Shown here one piece after another: positions 28,818 through 37,429 of a stretch of DNA of 64,000 nt; position 1 is the stretch's first letter, and each line of letters begins with the position of its first letter. The stretch comes from Spirilliplanes yamanashiensis (GTDB taxonomy: Bacteria > Actinomycetota > Actinomycetes > Mycobacteriales > Micromonosporaceae): assembly GCF_016863475.1 (NCBI RefSeq), contig NZ_BOOY01000003.1:1-64000 (forward strand), read 5' to 3'. The position numbers and the translations under genes are program-made. The notes under the pieces are model-generated. The model was not told where the DNA came from, did no database searches, and saw only the letters and a list, made by a program, of their open reading frames with translations.

Positions 28818-30173
28818 GTGGTCGCCATCGCCATTGAAGGGCTGACGAAGATCTTCGATGACGGCACGGTGGCCGTCGACAACCTGGACCTCACCGTCGC
28901 GTCCGGCGAGTTCATGGTGCTGCTGGGGCCCACCGGCTGCGGCAAGTCCACGCTGCTGCGCCTCGTCGCCGGGCTGGACGCGCCCACCCGCGGCCGGGTC
29001 ACCATCGACGGCGAGCCCGTCGACGAGAACACCCCCCGCCACCACCGCATCGCGATGGTCTTCCACGACTACGCGCTCTACCCGCACCTGACGGTCGCGC
29101 AGAACATCGGCTTCCCGCTGCGCGCCGGCGCCCACGACCCGCCCGAGGTGGCCCAGCGCATCGCCGAGTCGGCCCGCCACCTGGGCATCGCCGACCTGCT
29201 CAACCGGCTGCCGGCGCACCTGTCGGGCGGCCAGCGGCAGAAGGTCGCCATGGCCCGGGCGATCGTGCGCCGCCCCGAGGTGCTGCTGCTGGACGAGCCG
29301 CTGTCCAACGTCGACGCGGGGGTGCGCGCCGAGCTGCGCGCCGAGATCGCCGACCTGGCCGACCGGCTGGAGGTCACGACGCTGTACGTGACGCACGACC
29401 AGGCCGAGGCCATGACGATGGCGGACCGGGTGGCGGTGCTGCGCAAGGGCGTCCTGCAGCAGGCGGGCCCGCCCGAGGTCGTGTACGCCGACCCGGAGAC
29501 GGTGTTCGTGGCCGCGTTCATCGGCGTCCCGCGGCCGGCCCTGCTGGAGGCCGCGATCTACGCCGACGCCGGCTCGGTGGTCCTCGACCTGGGCGAGCAG
29601 GCGCTGACCCTGCCCCCGGACGACCCGCGCACGGCCGGGCTGGCCGCCCGGCACACCGAGCGGGTGACGGTGGCGCTGCGCGCCGACGCGCTGTCGGTGG
29701 TGGACGCGCCCACCCCCGGCACGGTCACGCTGCGCGGCGAGGTGCGCCGCGTCGAGAACCTCGGCCACGAGGCGATCGTCCACCTCGACACCGGCGGCGT
29801 CGGCACGTCCGACGCGTTCTCCCACCTGGAGCTGCCCGAACCCGGCCGGCTGCCCGCGCCACCGCCGGACGCCCCGCCACCCCCGCTGATGCAGCGCCTC
29901 GCCCGCCTCATCCCGCACCAGCGCACCGAGCCGCCCGCCCCCACGGCCCGCACCCCGTACGGCTTCTACCCCGTCTACGACGGCGAACTGCCGGGCGAAC
30001 CGCTGCCCGCGGGCGAGGTCGCGGTGCGGGTGCCGGTGGCCCACCGGCCCCGCCCGGGCGACACGCTGACGCTCGCGGTGGACCTCGACCGGCTGCTGCT
30101 GTTCGACCGCGCCGGCGACCGGATACGGATCGATGAACATCGCATCGAGGAAGGTCTGGACAACTACAGTTAA
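28818..30173 (+). CDS. Orphan MalK/UgpC-type ABC transporter ATPase with Pro-rich insertion
   Basis: The GTG at 28818 sits 8 nt after GGGAGG (28804-28809). Motifs: Walker A GPTGCGKST, Q-loop replaced by His-Asp (VFHDYALYPHLTV), signature LSGGQRQKVAMARAI, Walker B VLLLDEPLSNVD, H-loop THDQAEAMT. The C-terminal TOBE-like region is interrupted at about residues 335-390 by a Pro-rich insertion (RLPAPPPDAPPPPL), making 451 residues against a usual 360-380. No permease or binding protein is nearby, so it may be a shared ATPase serving unlinked sugar permeases. Independent of the upstream operon by its own ribosome site. Confidence 0.85.
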   Translation: MVAIAIEGLTKIFDDGTVAVDNLDLTVASGEFMVLLGPTGCGKSTLLRLVAGLDAPTRGRVTIDGEPVDENTPRHHRIAMVFHDYALYPHLTVAQNIGFPLRAGAHDPPEVAQRIAESARHLGIADLLNRLPAHLSGGQRQKVAMARAIVRRPEVLLLDEPLSNVDAGVRAELRAEIADLADRLEVTTLYVTHDQAEAMTMADRVAVLRKGVLQQAGPPEVVYADPETVFVAAFIGVPRPALLEAAIYADAGSVVLDLGEQALTLPPDDPRTAGLAARHTERVTVALRADALSVVDAPTPGTVTLRGEVRRVENLGHEAIVHLDTGGVGTSDAFSHLELPEPGRLPAPPPDAPPPPLMQRLARLIPHQRTEPPAPTARTPYGFYPVYDGELPGEPLPAGEVAVRVPVAHRPRPGDTLTLAVDLDRLLLFDRAGDRIRIDEHRIEEGLDNYS

Positions 30174-30193
30174 CAGTCCTAATAATTTGCCCA

Positions 30194-30214
30194 GACGCCA
30201 CCGCCCGTGGCGTC
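30194..30214 (+). terminator. Small hairpin between the ATPase and chitinase genes
   Basis: Arms GACGCCAC and GTGGCGTC surround a 5-nt loop, 20 bp after the ATPase stop in a locally AT-richer stretch (30164-30190). It could be a weak terminator or a leader hairpin in the chitinase mRNA. Confidence 0.4.
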
Positions 30215-30238
30215 CGGCGCAAGTGGGAGGACTGGCAC

Positions 30239-31705
30239 ATGACGTTGAGGTCCCGCAGGGCGGCGATCCTGACCGCGATAGCGGTCGCGGTCGGCGGAAC
30301 AGCCGTCGCGATCCTGCCGATGACGAGCTCCAGCGCCGCCGTGAACTGCAGCGGATTCACCGCCTGGGCGGAGGGCGGCACCTACGCCGCCGGCCAGCAG
30401 GTGTCCTACAACGGCCGGGCGTACCAGGCCCTGGTGTCGCACACGGCATGGGCGGGCACGGGCTGGAACCCGGCGGCGACGCCGTCACTGTGGCGCGATC
30501 TCGACTCGTGCGGCGGCACGACCCCGACCACCCCGCCGACCACCCGCCCGCCGACGACCCCGCCGACCACGCCTCCGACGACACCCCCCACCACGCCGCC
30601 GACGACTCCGCCGACCACGCCGCCGACCACGCCGCCCACGTCACCGCCGGTCACCGGGCTGCCGAAGCACGCGCTCATCGGCTACCACCACACCACGTTC
30701 TACAACGGTTCCGGCTACGTGCGCATGGCCGACGTGCCGGACGCGTGGGACATCATCAACCTGTCCTTCGGAGAGTCGAAGAATCCGGAAACGAAGGTCA
30801 TCGAGGAGACCTCGGGGAAGATCTGGTTCGCGCTCTGCCCGGTCGCCGAGTGCCCGAACGTGGAGACCGAGGCGGAGTTCATCGCCGCGGTTCAGGCGAA
30901 GCGCCGGGCCGGCAAGAAGGTGCTGCTCTCCATCGGTGGGCAGAACGGCAAGGTGCGGCTCATCAACCAGAACGCCCGCAACGAGTTCGTGAGAACGGTG
31001 TCGGCGATCATCGACAGGTTCGGGCTCGACGGCATCGACATCGACCTCGAGGGGCATTCGCTGGAGCTGGATGCGGGCGACACCAACTTCAAGAATCCGA
31101 CGAGTCCGGTGATCGTCAACCTGATCGCCGCGGTGAAGGACCTGAAGGCCAGGTACGGCTCGCGCTTCGTGTTGACGATGGCCCCCGAGACGTTCTTCGT
31201 TCAGCTCGGCTACCAGTTCTACGGGTCCGGCCCGTTCGGCGGCCAGGACGCGCGTGCCGGTGCGTACCTGCCGGTCATCTACGCGCTGCGTAACGACCTG
31301 ACCGTCCTGCACGTGCAGAACTACAACTCGGGCCCGATCATGGGTCTCGACGACCAGTACTACAACACGGGCAACTCGGACTTCCACGTGGCGATGACCG
31401 ACATGCTGCTCACCGGCTTCCCCGTCGCCAAGAACCCGGCGAACATGTTCCCCGCCCTCCGTGAGGACCAGGTCGCGTTCGGCACCCCCGCCGGCGTCAG
31501 CGCCGGTGGCGGCTACGTCGGCCCGCCGATCGTCCAGGCCGCCGTCAACTGCCTCGTCAAGGGCACGCAATGCGGCACGTACAAGCCGCGCTCGGGCCTC
31601 AACCCGAACTTCCGTGGCCTCATGACCTGGTCGATCAACTGGGACAGGTTCTACAACTGGGAGTTCCAGAACAGCCACGAGCCGTTCCTCAACGGTCTCG
31701 GCTGA
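30239..31705 (+). CDS. Secreted GH18 chitinase with chitin-binding module
   Basis: The 488-residue preprotein starts with a Sec signal (MTLRSRRAAILTAIAVAVGG, cleavage near SSSAAV). A CBM5/12-type module follows (FTAWAEGGTYAAGQQVSYNG, then YQALVSHTAWAGTGWNPA and LWRDL at about 40-85), then a Thr/Pro linker of some 45 residues and a GH18 barrel. The catalytic motif DGIDIDLE is residues 264-271 with the acid at E271; other strands are LLSIGGQNGK and LTMAPETFF. It hydrolyses chitin outside the cell. Codon use is less extreme in GC3 than in most neighbours. A strong bidirectional terminator follows. Confidence 0.93.
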   Translation: MTLRSRRAAILTAIAVAVGGTAVAILPMTSSSAAVNCSGFTAWAEGGTYAAGQQVSYNGRAYQALVSHTAWAGTGWNPAATPSLWRDLDSCGGTTPTTPPTTRPPTTPPTTPPTTPPTTPPTTPPTTPPTTPPTSPPVTGLPKHALIGYHHTTFYNGSGYVRMADVPDAWDIINLSFGESKNPETKVIEETSGKIWFALCPVAECPNVETEAEFIAAVQAKRRAGKKVLLSIGGQNGKVRLINQNARNEFVRTVSAIIDRFGLDGIDIDLEGHSLELDAGDTNFKNPTSPVIVNLIAAVKDLKARYGSRFVLTMAPETFFVQLGYQFYGSGPFGGQDARAGAYLPVIYALRNDLTVLHVQNYNSGPIMGLDDQYYNTGNSDFHVAMTDMLLTGFPVAKNPANMFPALREDQVAFGTPAGVSAGGGYVGPPIVQAAVNCLVKGTQCGTYKPRSGLNPNFRGLMTWSINWDRFYNWEFQNSHEPFLNGLG

Positions 31706-31723
31706 GCCGACCCGCCCCCCGGC

Positions 31724-31756
31724 AAAGCGGCCCCCGGTACTCCCGGGGGCCGCTTT
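31724..31756. terminator. Strong bidirectional intrinsic terminator
   Basis: Fourteen-base arms AAAGCGGCCCCCGG (31724-31737) and CCGGGGGCCGCTTT (31743-31756) with a 5-nt loop carry an A run on one side and a T run on the other. It serves both the chitinase (stop 31705, plus) and the TIR-WD40 gene (stop 31804, minus). It is the clearest terminator in the window. Confidence 0.88.
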
Positions 31757-31803
31757 GTGCGCGCCGAAGGGCCGGCTCAGGCGGCGGGTACCGCCCCGAC
31801 GCG

Positions 31804-34800
31804 TCAGCAGGTGCGGCGGTACGGCCGTTCCGGCACGAAGATCTTCCATTCCCGGGCGTTGAGGCCGCGATCGAGCACGGCGCAGGCGTACCGGCCCGGG
31901 TCGACCCTGACGGCGTTCAGTTCCGAGAAGTCCCACAGCATGACGCGCGCCGCGGACATCTGCGAGTCGCCGGCAACGGCCAGCGTGTGGCCGTCGGGGC
32001 TGAAGCGCAGCAGGTTGCCGGTTGCCGACCCCGGGTACAGCTCGGTGGCGGGATGGTGGACCGGGGCGGTGCGCTTACTGACGTCCCACAGGTTCAGCTT
32101 CTTGCCCGCGCTGGCCGCGAGCGTGTTGCCGTCGAGGGAGAAGCCGACGGACTCCACGAGGTTCCTCGTGGTGAACAACGAGGTGATCAGAGACGGCTGC
32201 GCGTCGGTTTCCGCGACGTCCCAGAGGCTCACCCTGCGATCGCCGTGTCCCAGGGCCAAGGTGCGGCCGTCGGGGCTGAACGCCGCCGAATACACCAGCG
32301 CATCGCGGTACGGCAGGCTGGCGAGGCGAGTCAGTGTTGATGTGTCGTTCGGAGTGACCAGCGTCAGAGAGACGTTGGTGGGAATGGCCACGATGCGTCC
32401 GTCAGGGCTGAAGGCGGCATGGCTCCGCTTCGTGACGCTCAGGCCGTCGGCGCCACCCAGCCGGACGGCGCGGTCGGGGCGGGCGACGTCCCACAGTTCG
32501 ATGGACGAGTACCCGAGCAGGCCGAGAGTGCGGCCGTCGGGGCTGAACGTCATCGACATGAGGTAGTCCGGCGTCGTCGTCCGGAATTCGCCGAGGGTCC
32601 GGACCCGTGCGGGGTCGGCGACGGCCAGCAGGGTCACCCGGCCGTCGGGTGTGCTGACGGCGAGGGTCTGTCCGTCGGGAGCGAATGCCGCCTCGTGTAC
32701 GTAGCCGCCAGGCAGGTCGACCTCAGCGCGCTGCCGGGGCGGATCCGCTGTGGCGTCCCAGTGAGTCAGCTTGCCCGAGGAACTGGCCGCCGCCAGGGTC
32801 TTTCCCTCGGACAGGAAGGCTGTGGCCTGAACCATGAGGTCCACATCGAGCGGTGGGCCGACGAGGCGCGGAGCGCCGAGCGGCCAGACGTTCCAGATCG
32901 TCACCCCGATGCCGTCAAGGTTGAACAGGCGCCCATCAGGGGTGATCTCGGGCCGGGCGAGATCGGCGATGTCGATCGTGCCGACCTTGCGCGGCGTTCT
33001 CCCCAATTCGTAGATCGACACGGTGTCGCCCATCGTCGACACGGCGAGGTGATCGCCGGTCGGATTGAAGGAGATCGAGTCCACGCTCTCCCCGGAGGTG
33101 TTGATCGCACCGGATTCAACCGGGGATTCGGGACTGTACAGATCCCACAAGCGCACCATCTCGTTCGGTGCCTTCGTGACCAGCGTGTTGCCGGTCGGGC
33201 TGAAAGCAGCGAAGTGCAGCGGGCCATCGCCGACATCCGCCAGACGAATCGGTTCTCCAGCGGGGTCACTGACGTCCCACACTGCCGGGTGGTCACCGAT
33301 GGTGACCATGGTCCTGCCGTCCGAGCGGAACGTCACGCCGCGGGCATCAGCCCATTCCGCGGCGCCGCGGCGTAACCGAGGCGCCGTGGTCGCGTCGGAC
33401 AGATCCCACAACGCCGTCCCGTCCAGGTGAAGGGTGACGGCCAGGGTTCGCCCGTCGGGACTGAAGGAGAGCCGATCGACTCCTTCCGAGCCGGGCAGCG
33501 TCCACCGCCGAATCGGACGGGCCGGCTCGCTCACATCCCAGAGCTGTACCCCGCCTTCCTCTTCGAGCGCGAGCGTGCGGCCGTCGCGGCTCAGAGCGAT
33601 CGGCGCCGCTGCGCTCACCGCGTCGACGGTGCCCACCTGGACCGGGACCGCGCCGGCGGACGCCTGCCAGAGCGAGACCGTGGACGAGTTTTCCAGCAGT
33701 GCCGTGAGTCCGGTGGCCGAGTGCGCGGCCTCTGCGACGCGGCGGTCGATCTCTCCGGCGAAGCGGTTGGTGGTCACGAGATTGGCGAGTTCGCCGCGGA
33801 GTCCGCCGTCGGGTTGGAGGCTGTCGGCGGCCACGCCGAGTCGCAGCGCGAGCTGCGGGTCGACGGCCAGGTTGGCCTCGGCCTGGTTCATCAGGCGCCG
33901 GCCGACCGCGGTCTGTTCCTGCCGGCCGGCCTCGGCGGCTGCGGTGCGGGCCCGGCGTTCCTGTTCCTCGGCGTTCTTCTTCTGCTCGGCCGCGTCCCGT
34001 GCGGCCTCCCGCGCCGCCGCCTCCTGTTTGGCGGCGTTCCGCTCCTGGGCGCGGGCCTCCTGCCGCGCCTCGCGCGCCTCGGCGACCGCCGAGCGGGCGC
34101 GCAACTGCTGCTCCTGGGCGCGCGCCGCGGCGGTGGCAGCGAGGGCGCGCTGATAGCGGGCGTTCGCCAGTTGCCGTTCTGCCTCGGTGGAGGCCTGCGC
34201 GGCCCGTGCCTTCTGCGTGCGGGCCAGGTCCTCCTGGGTGTCGGCCTCCGCGGCGGCCCGCTTCGCCTTCTCCTGCTCGACCACGGTGAGGTGCTCGTAG
34301 CGGCGGGCGTCGGCCGCGAACCGTTCGGCGTTGCCGCGTTGCTCCGTCGCGAGTTTCTCCTGGTGGTGGGCGGCGGCCGTCGCATCTGTCGCGCGCTCGG
34401 CGTTGCGCATCGCCAGCAGGCCGGTGAGGACGGCGGCCAGCGCGAACACGAACAGCGCCGCTGCGGCGAGCGATGACAGCCTGCGCGTGCGGCGGTGCTG
34501 GCGGACGTCCTCGCCCTCCAGGTCGTCCTTGCTGACCCCGTGCATGGGTGCGGCCAACTGGGCGATCGCGTCGCGGAAGCGGGAGTGCCGCAGGCTCAGC
34601 TGGTCCTCGTCGCGCGCCCAGCGCAGGTCGAGGTACAGCGGTTCCTCGGCGAACACGCCCCCGCGCAGCGCCTGCGGCACCGCGGTGGAGTCGGCGCTGA
34701 AGTCGCCCGCGGCCGGGTCCCAGCGCCACTCGCCGTCGGTGACCACCGGCAGGATGCGGTCGAGCGGCTTGGTGGCGACCCAGTGGTCGATCTCCTTGTT

Positions 34801-35043
34801 GACCCATGGTGAGCGGGCGGCTTCGGGCGAGGCCATCAGCACGAAGTACTCGGAGCCGTCCAGCGCCTTCTGGATCGACGTCCACAGGGTCGGCGTGACG
34901 GCGAGCCCGGTCTGGTCGCGGAAGATCCACAGCGCCCGGCGGCGGTGCCACGGTCGCGCCAGGTGGTGCAGGCCGCGTTGGACGGCGGGCGCCAGGCGGC
35001 CGTCGGCGGCATGGCTGTACGAGATGAACCCGTTGAACGTCAT
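31804..35043 (-). CDS. TIR-transmembrane-coiled coil-WD40 protein (copy 1, complete)
   Basis: The ATG at 35043 begins MTFNGFISYSHAADG, a TIR opening (FISYSH). Candidate NADase glutamate E84 lies in SPWVNKEI, equivalent to the SxWxxxE motif of catalytic TIR domains. A TM helix (about 190-212) follows, then about 190 residues of Ala/Glu/Gln/Arg coiled coil, then a WD40-type propeller region (about 440-1065) with many SPDGRTLA repeats and LWDVS ends. The C terminus is RRTC. No NTPase domain is present, unlike STAND-type sensors. An immune-like role (beta-propeller sensing, TIR output) is plausible but unproven. A paralogue lies at 61807. A/T is more frequent at third positions than in neighbours. 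Confidence 0.88.
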   Translation of the reverse strand: MTFNGFISYSHAADGRLAPAVQRGLHHLARPWHRRRALWIFRDQTGLAVTPTLWTSIQKALDGSEYFVLMASPEAARSPWVNKEIDHWVATKPLDRILPVVTDGEWRWDPAAGDFSADSTAVPQALRGGVFAEEPLYLDLRWARDEDQLSLRHSRFRDAIAQLAAPMHGVSKDDLEGEDVRQHRRTRRLSSLAAAALFVFALAAVLTGLLAMRNAERATDATAAAHHQEKLATEQRGNAERFAADARRYEHLTVVEQEKAKRAAAEADTQEDLARTQKARAAQASTEAERQLANARYQRALAATAAARAQEQQLRARSAVAEAREARQEARAQERNAAKQEAAAREAARDAAEQKKNAEEQERRARTAAAEAGRQEQTAVGRRLMNQAEANLAVDPQLALRLGVAADSLQPDGGLRGELANLVTTNRFAGEIDRRVAEAAHSATGLTALLENSSTVSLWQASAGAVPVQVGTVDAVSAAAPIALSRDGRTLALEEEGGVQLWDVSEPARPIRRWTLPGSEGVDRLSFSPDGRTLAVTLHLDGTALWDLSDATTAPRLRRGAAEWADARGVTFRSDGRTMVTIGDHPAVWDVSDPAGEPIRLADVGDGPLHFAAFSPTGNTLVTKAPNEMVRLWDLYSPESPVESGAINTSGESVDSISFNPTGDHLAVSTMGDTVSIYELGRTPRKVGTIDIADLARPEITPDGRLFNLDGIGVTIWNVWPLGAPRLVGPPLDVDLMVQATAFLSEGKTLAAASSSGKLTHWDATADPPRQRAEVDLPGGYVHEAAFAPDGQTLAVSTPDGRVTLLAVADPARVRTLGEFRTTTPDYLMSMTFSPDGRTLGLLGYSSIELWDVARPDRAVRLGGADGLSVTKRSHAAFSPDGRIVAIPTNVSLTLVTPNDTSTLTRLASLPYRDALVYSAAFSPDGRTLALGHGDRRVSLWDVAETDAQPSLITSLFTTRNLVESVGFSLDGNTLAASAGKKLNLWDVSKRTAPVHHPATELYPGSATGNLLRFSPDGHTLAVAGDSQMSAARVMLWDFSELNAVRVDPGRYACAVLDRGLNAREWKIFVPERPYRRTC

Positions 35044-35186
35044 GCGTGATCCCCGTGTCGAGTCGAGCGGCGGCGGCCATTCTCCACGGTGAATGTGTGC
35101 CCGAGAAGTGAGCAGCACGGCATCGGACACATCCGCGGGGCCGCGCGCTGGCGGCACGGGGCGGACAGGAGCGCCCCGGACCCGGC

Positions 35187-35615
35187 ATGATCTCGGCCGT
35201 GATCCGACTCTATGGCCTGCTGTTCGTGCTCGACCTGCTGCTGCTCGTCGTCGCGCTCATCGACTGCGTCTCCGCCGACGAGGGCGAGGTGCGCCACCTG
35301 CCCAAGATCGTCTGGGTGCTGCTGATCCTGCTGTTCTCGCCGGTCGGCGCGATCGTCTGGTTCGTGGCCGGGCGGCCCCGGCGGTCCGGCGCCGCGCGGC
35401 CGGGGACGTGGCGGCCGGGGGCCGGGTTCCCCGAGGCGCAGCGGCCGCGCCGGCCCGTCGCGCCGGACGACGACCCGGCCTTCCTCGCCGGCCTCGGCGA
35501 TCGAGGAGGCGACCGGGACAGCGGCCGGGAGGACCGGGAGCTGCTGTCGCGGTGGGAGGCCGACCTCAAGCGGCGCGAGGAGGAGCTGCGCCGGCGCGAG
35601 GGGGAGACCTCCTAG
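35187..35615 (+). CDS. PLDc_N-type small membrane protein
   Basis: The 142-residue protein has two TM helices in the phospholipase D nuclease N-terminal (PLDc_N) arrangement: LYGLLFVLDLLLLVVALIDC, then KIVWVLLILLFSPVGAIVWFVAGRP. The tail is cytosolic, Pro/Arg-rich, ending in a charged helix (LLSRWEADLKRREEELRRRE). PLDc_N proteins lacking the enzyme part are common in actinobacteria, with roles unknown. It is divergent from the TIR gene, and its stop overlaps the next, convergent gene by 4 bp. Confidence 0.8.
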   Translation: MISAVIRLYGLLFVLDLLLLVVALIDCVSADEGEVRHLPKIVWVLLILLFSPVGAIVWFVAGRPRRSGAARPGTWRPGAGFPEAQRPRRPVAPDDDPAFLAGLGDRGGDRDSGREDRELLSRWEADLKRREEELRRREGETS

Positions 35616-36106
35616 GTCTCGCAGGCGGTGCCGTCGCCGTCGCGGTCGAGTTTGCGGGAGTAGCCGGGGTCGCCGCGGTGCAGCGGGGCGGCGCCGGCGG
35701 CGCGGACCTCGGCGCAGTTGGCGTAGGACACCTTGGGCTTCGGCTTGGGTTTCGGCTTCGGCTTGGGGGCCCGGGTCGTGGCCTTGGGCTTCGGCCTGCT
35801 GGTCGTGCGCGCCGGCGTGGGCACCACGGACTTCTCGACGGCGGCGGCGGACTGTGCCGCCGCCGCAGTAGCGGGGGCTGAGGTCGTGGGCGGCGCAGAC
35901 GTGGGCTCCGCAGGGGTGGACGGCGAAGGGGAGGGCGGCGCGGACGCCGGTGCGGCGGCCAGCGGGCGGGCCGCCGGCTCCGCCGTCGCGCCGGCGCCGC
36001 GGACGATGGCGACCGCGCCGCCGCAGCACAGCAGGACCGCGGCCGTGGTGAGGCCGACCGCCACGGAGAACTCGGTGCGGCTGAGGCTGGGCAGGGGTCG
36101 GGTCAT
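35612..36106 (-). CDS. Excalibur-domain calcium-binding membrane protein
   Basis: The ATG at 36106 (MTRPLPSLSRTEFS) precedes a TM/signal helix (VAVGLTTAAVLLCCGGAVAIV). A Pro/Ser/Ala/Thr linker, a Lys-Pro repeat (KPKPKPKPKPK) and a C-terminal excalibur domain follow (YANCAEVRAAGAAPLHRGDPGYSRKLDRDGDGTACE, cited here by its ends NC and DGDGTAC). The domain binds Ca2+ through DRDGDG and has a conserved disulphide pair. 164 residues, extracellular. A role at the cell wall is likely from the Lys/Pro stretch; inference. Confidence 0.85.
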   Translation of the reverse strand: MTRPLPSLSRTEFSVAVGLTTAAVLLCCGGAVAIVRGAGATAEPAARPLAAAPASAPPSPSPSTPAEPTSAPPTTSAPATAAAAQSAAAVEKSVVPTPARTTSRPKPKATTRAPKPKPKPKPKPKVSYANCAEVRAAGAAPLHRGDPGYSRKLDRDGDGTACET

Positions 36107-36194
36107 GCGGGCTCCCGGGGAGACAAGTTCCACAGAGGATGCCGTCGAACGGGCGCGGGCGGATGGTGCAGACGCGGTAACGCAGACGCAGCGG

Positions 36195-37421
36195 TCAGGC
36201 GAACAGGTCGGCCACCGCGACCCGGTGCACGTCGGGGTCGGACCACGTCCAGTCGGGGTGGGCGCGGTTGGTGAGCAGCACCAGCACCAGGTCGCGGGCC
36301 GGGTCGACGAGCAGGGACGTGCCGGTGAAGCCGGTGTGGCCGAACGTCCCCGGGGCGGCCAGGCGGCCCATGAACCACGGCTGGTCGAGCACCACGCCGA
36401 GGCCGTGGGCGGCGGTGCGGCCGGGCCGGTCGGGGTCGACGGCCGGTTTGCCCGCGTTCTGGTCGGTGAGCATCTCGCGGACGATCGGGGCGGACAGCAG
36501 GCGGGTGCCGTCGAGGGCGCCGCCGCCGAGCAGGAGCCGGCCGATCGCGGCGACGTCGGCGGCCGTGCCGAACACCCCCGCGTGACCGGCGACGCCGCCG
36601 AGGCGGCGGCACACGTCGTCGTGGACGGTGCCGCGCAGCAGCCCGCGCCGGGCGTCCGTGGCGACCAGGCGGTCGCGGTCGCCGACCCAGGTCAGCGGGC
36701 GGAACCCGGTGCCGGTCAGGCCGAGCGGTCCGGTGACGTCGTCGCGCAGCGCCGCGTCGAGCGGGCGGCCGGTGACCTTCTCGACGAGCTGGGCCAGCAC
36801 CATGGGCCCGACGCTGGAGTAGCGGAACGTCGTGCCGGGGACGGCGCCGGGCAGCAGCGGCACCGCCGTGGCCGGGCGGCTGCCGGTGCCGACGGGCAGG
36901 CCCGCGGTGTGGGTGAGCAGCATCCGGACCGTCACGGCCCGCTTCCCGAAACCCTTGAGGTACGCCGCGACGGGCGCGTCCAGCTCGACCCGGCCGGCGT
37001 CGACCAGCTGCAGGACGAGGATCGCCGTGTACACCTTCGTGAGCGAGGCCAGGTCGAAGACGCTGTCGGCGCGCATCGGCACGCGCTGGGCGGCGGGCAG
37101 CTCGCGGGGGCCGGCGGCGTAGCGCAGGGCGTGGCCGACGACCGCGCGGCCGGCCACCTCGCCGCCGCCGCGGACGGCGAGCGCCACCGCGCCCGCGTAC
37201 CCGGGATGCCGTGGCCGTGGTTCGAGGAAGCGCGCGAGTGCCGGGCGGAGATCGACCCGGGGCGGCGCCGCGGCGGAGGCGGCGGCCGAGGCGGCGGGCG
37301 TGGGCGCCGGCGGCGGTGCGGAGCTCGGCGCCGGCGCGGACCGGGGCGGCGGCGGGGCGCCGCAGCCCGCGAGGGCGGCGGCCAGCCCGGCGCCCAGGAC
37401 GGCCCGGCGGCTCACGGTCAC
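36195..37421 (-). CDS. Tat/lipoprotein serine hydrolase of the beta-lactamase/class C family
   Basis: The GTG at 37421 (VTVSRRAVLGAGLAAALAGC) gives a twin-arginine-like signal and lipobox LAGC, so it is an exported lipoprotein; GTG 37415 is an alternative. A Ser/Ala/Pro linker leads to the penicillin-binding-fold domain with SxxK in DLASLTKVYTA, a Tyr motif in FRYSSVGP, LLTHTAGLP and the late FGHTGFTGTS, which replaces KTG with HTG as in esterase-type members. 408 residues. It could be a D-peptidase or esterase. It lies 8 bp after the TetR gene and is probably co-transcribed with it. Confidence 0.87.
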   Translation of the reverse strand: MTVSRRAVLGAGLAAALAGCGAPPPPRSAPAPSSAPPPAPTPAASAAASAAAPPRVDLRPALARFLEPRPRHPGYAGAVALAVRGGGEVAGRAVVGHALRYAAGPRELPAAQRVPMRADSVFDLASLTKVYTAILVLQLVDAGRVELDAPVAAYLKGFGKRAVTVRMLLTHTAGLPVGTGSRPATAVPLLPGAVPGTTFRYSSVGPMVLAQLVEKVTGRPLDAALRDDVTGPLGLTGTGFRPLTWVGDRDRLVATDARRGLLRGTVHDDVCRRLGGVAGHAGVFGTAADVAAIGRLLLGGGALDGTRLLSAPIVREMLTDQNAGKPAVDPDRPGRTAAHGLGVVLDQPWFMGRLAAPGTFGHTGFTGTSLLVDPARDLVLVLLTNRAHPDWTWSDPDVHRVAVADLFA

Positions 37422-37429
37422 GGCGACGA

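Noticed and set aside
30520-30655. Tandem repeat in the chitinase gene
   Set aside because: It encodes the Thr/Pro linker between chitin-binding module and GH18 domain and is ordinary for such enzymes.
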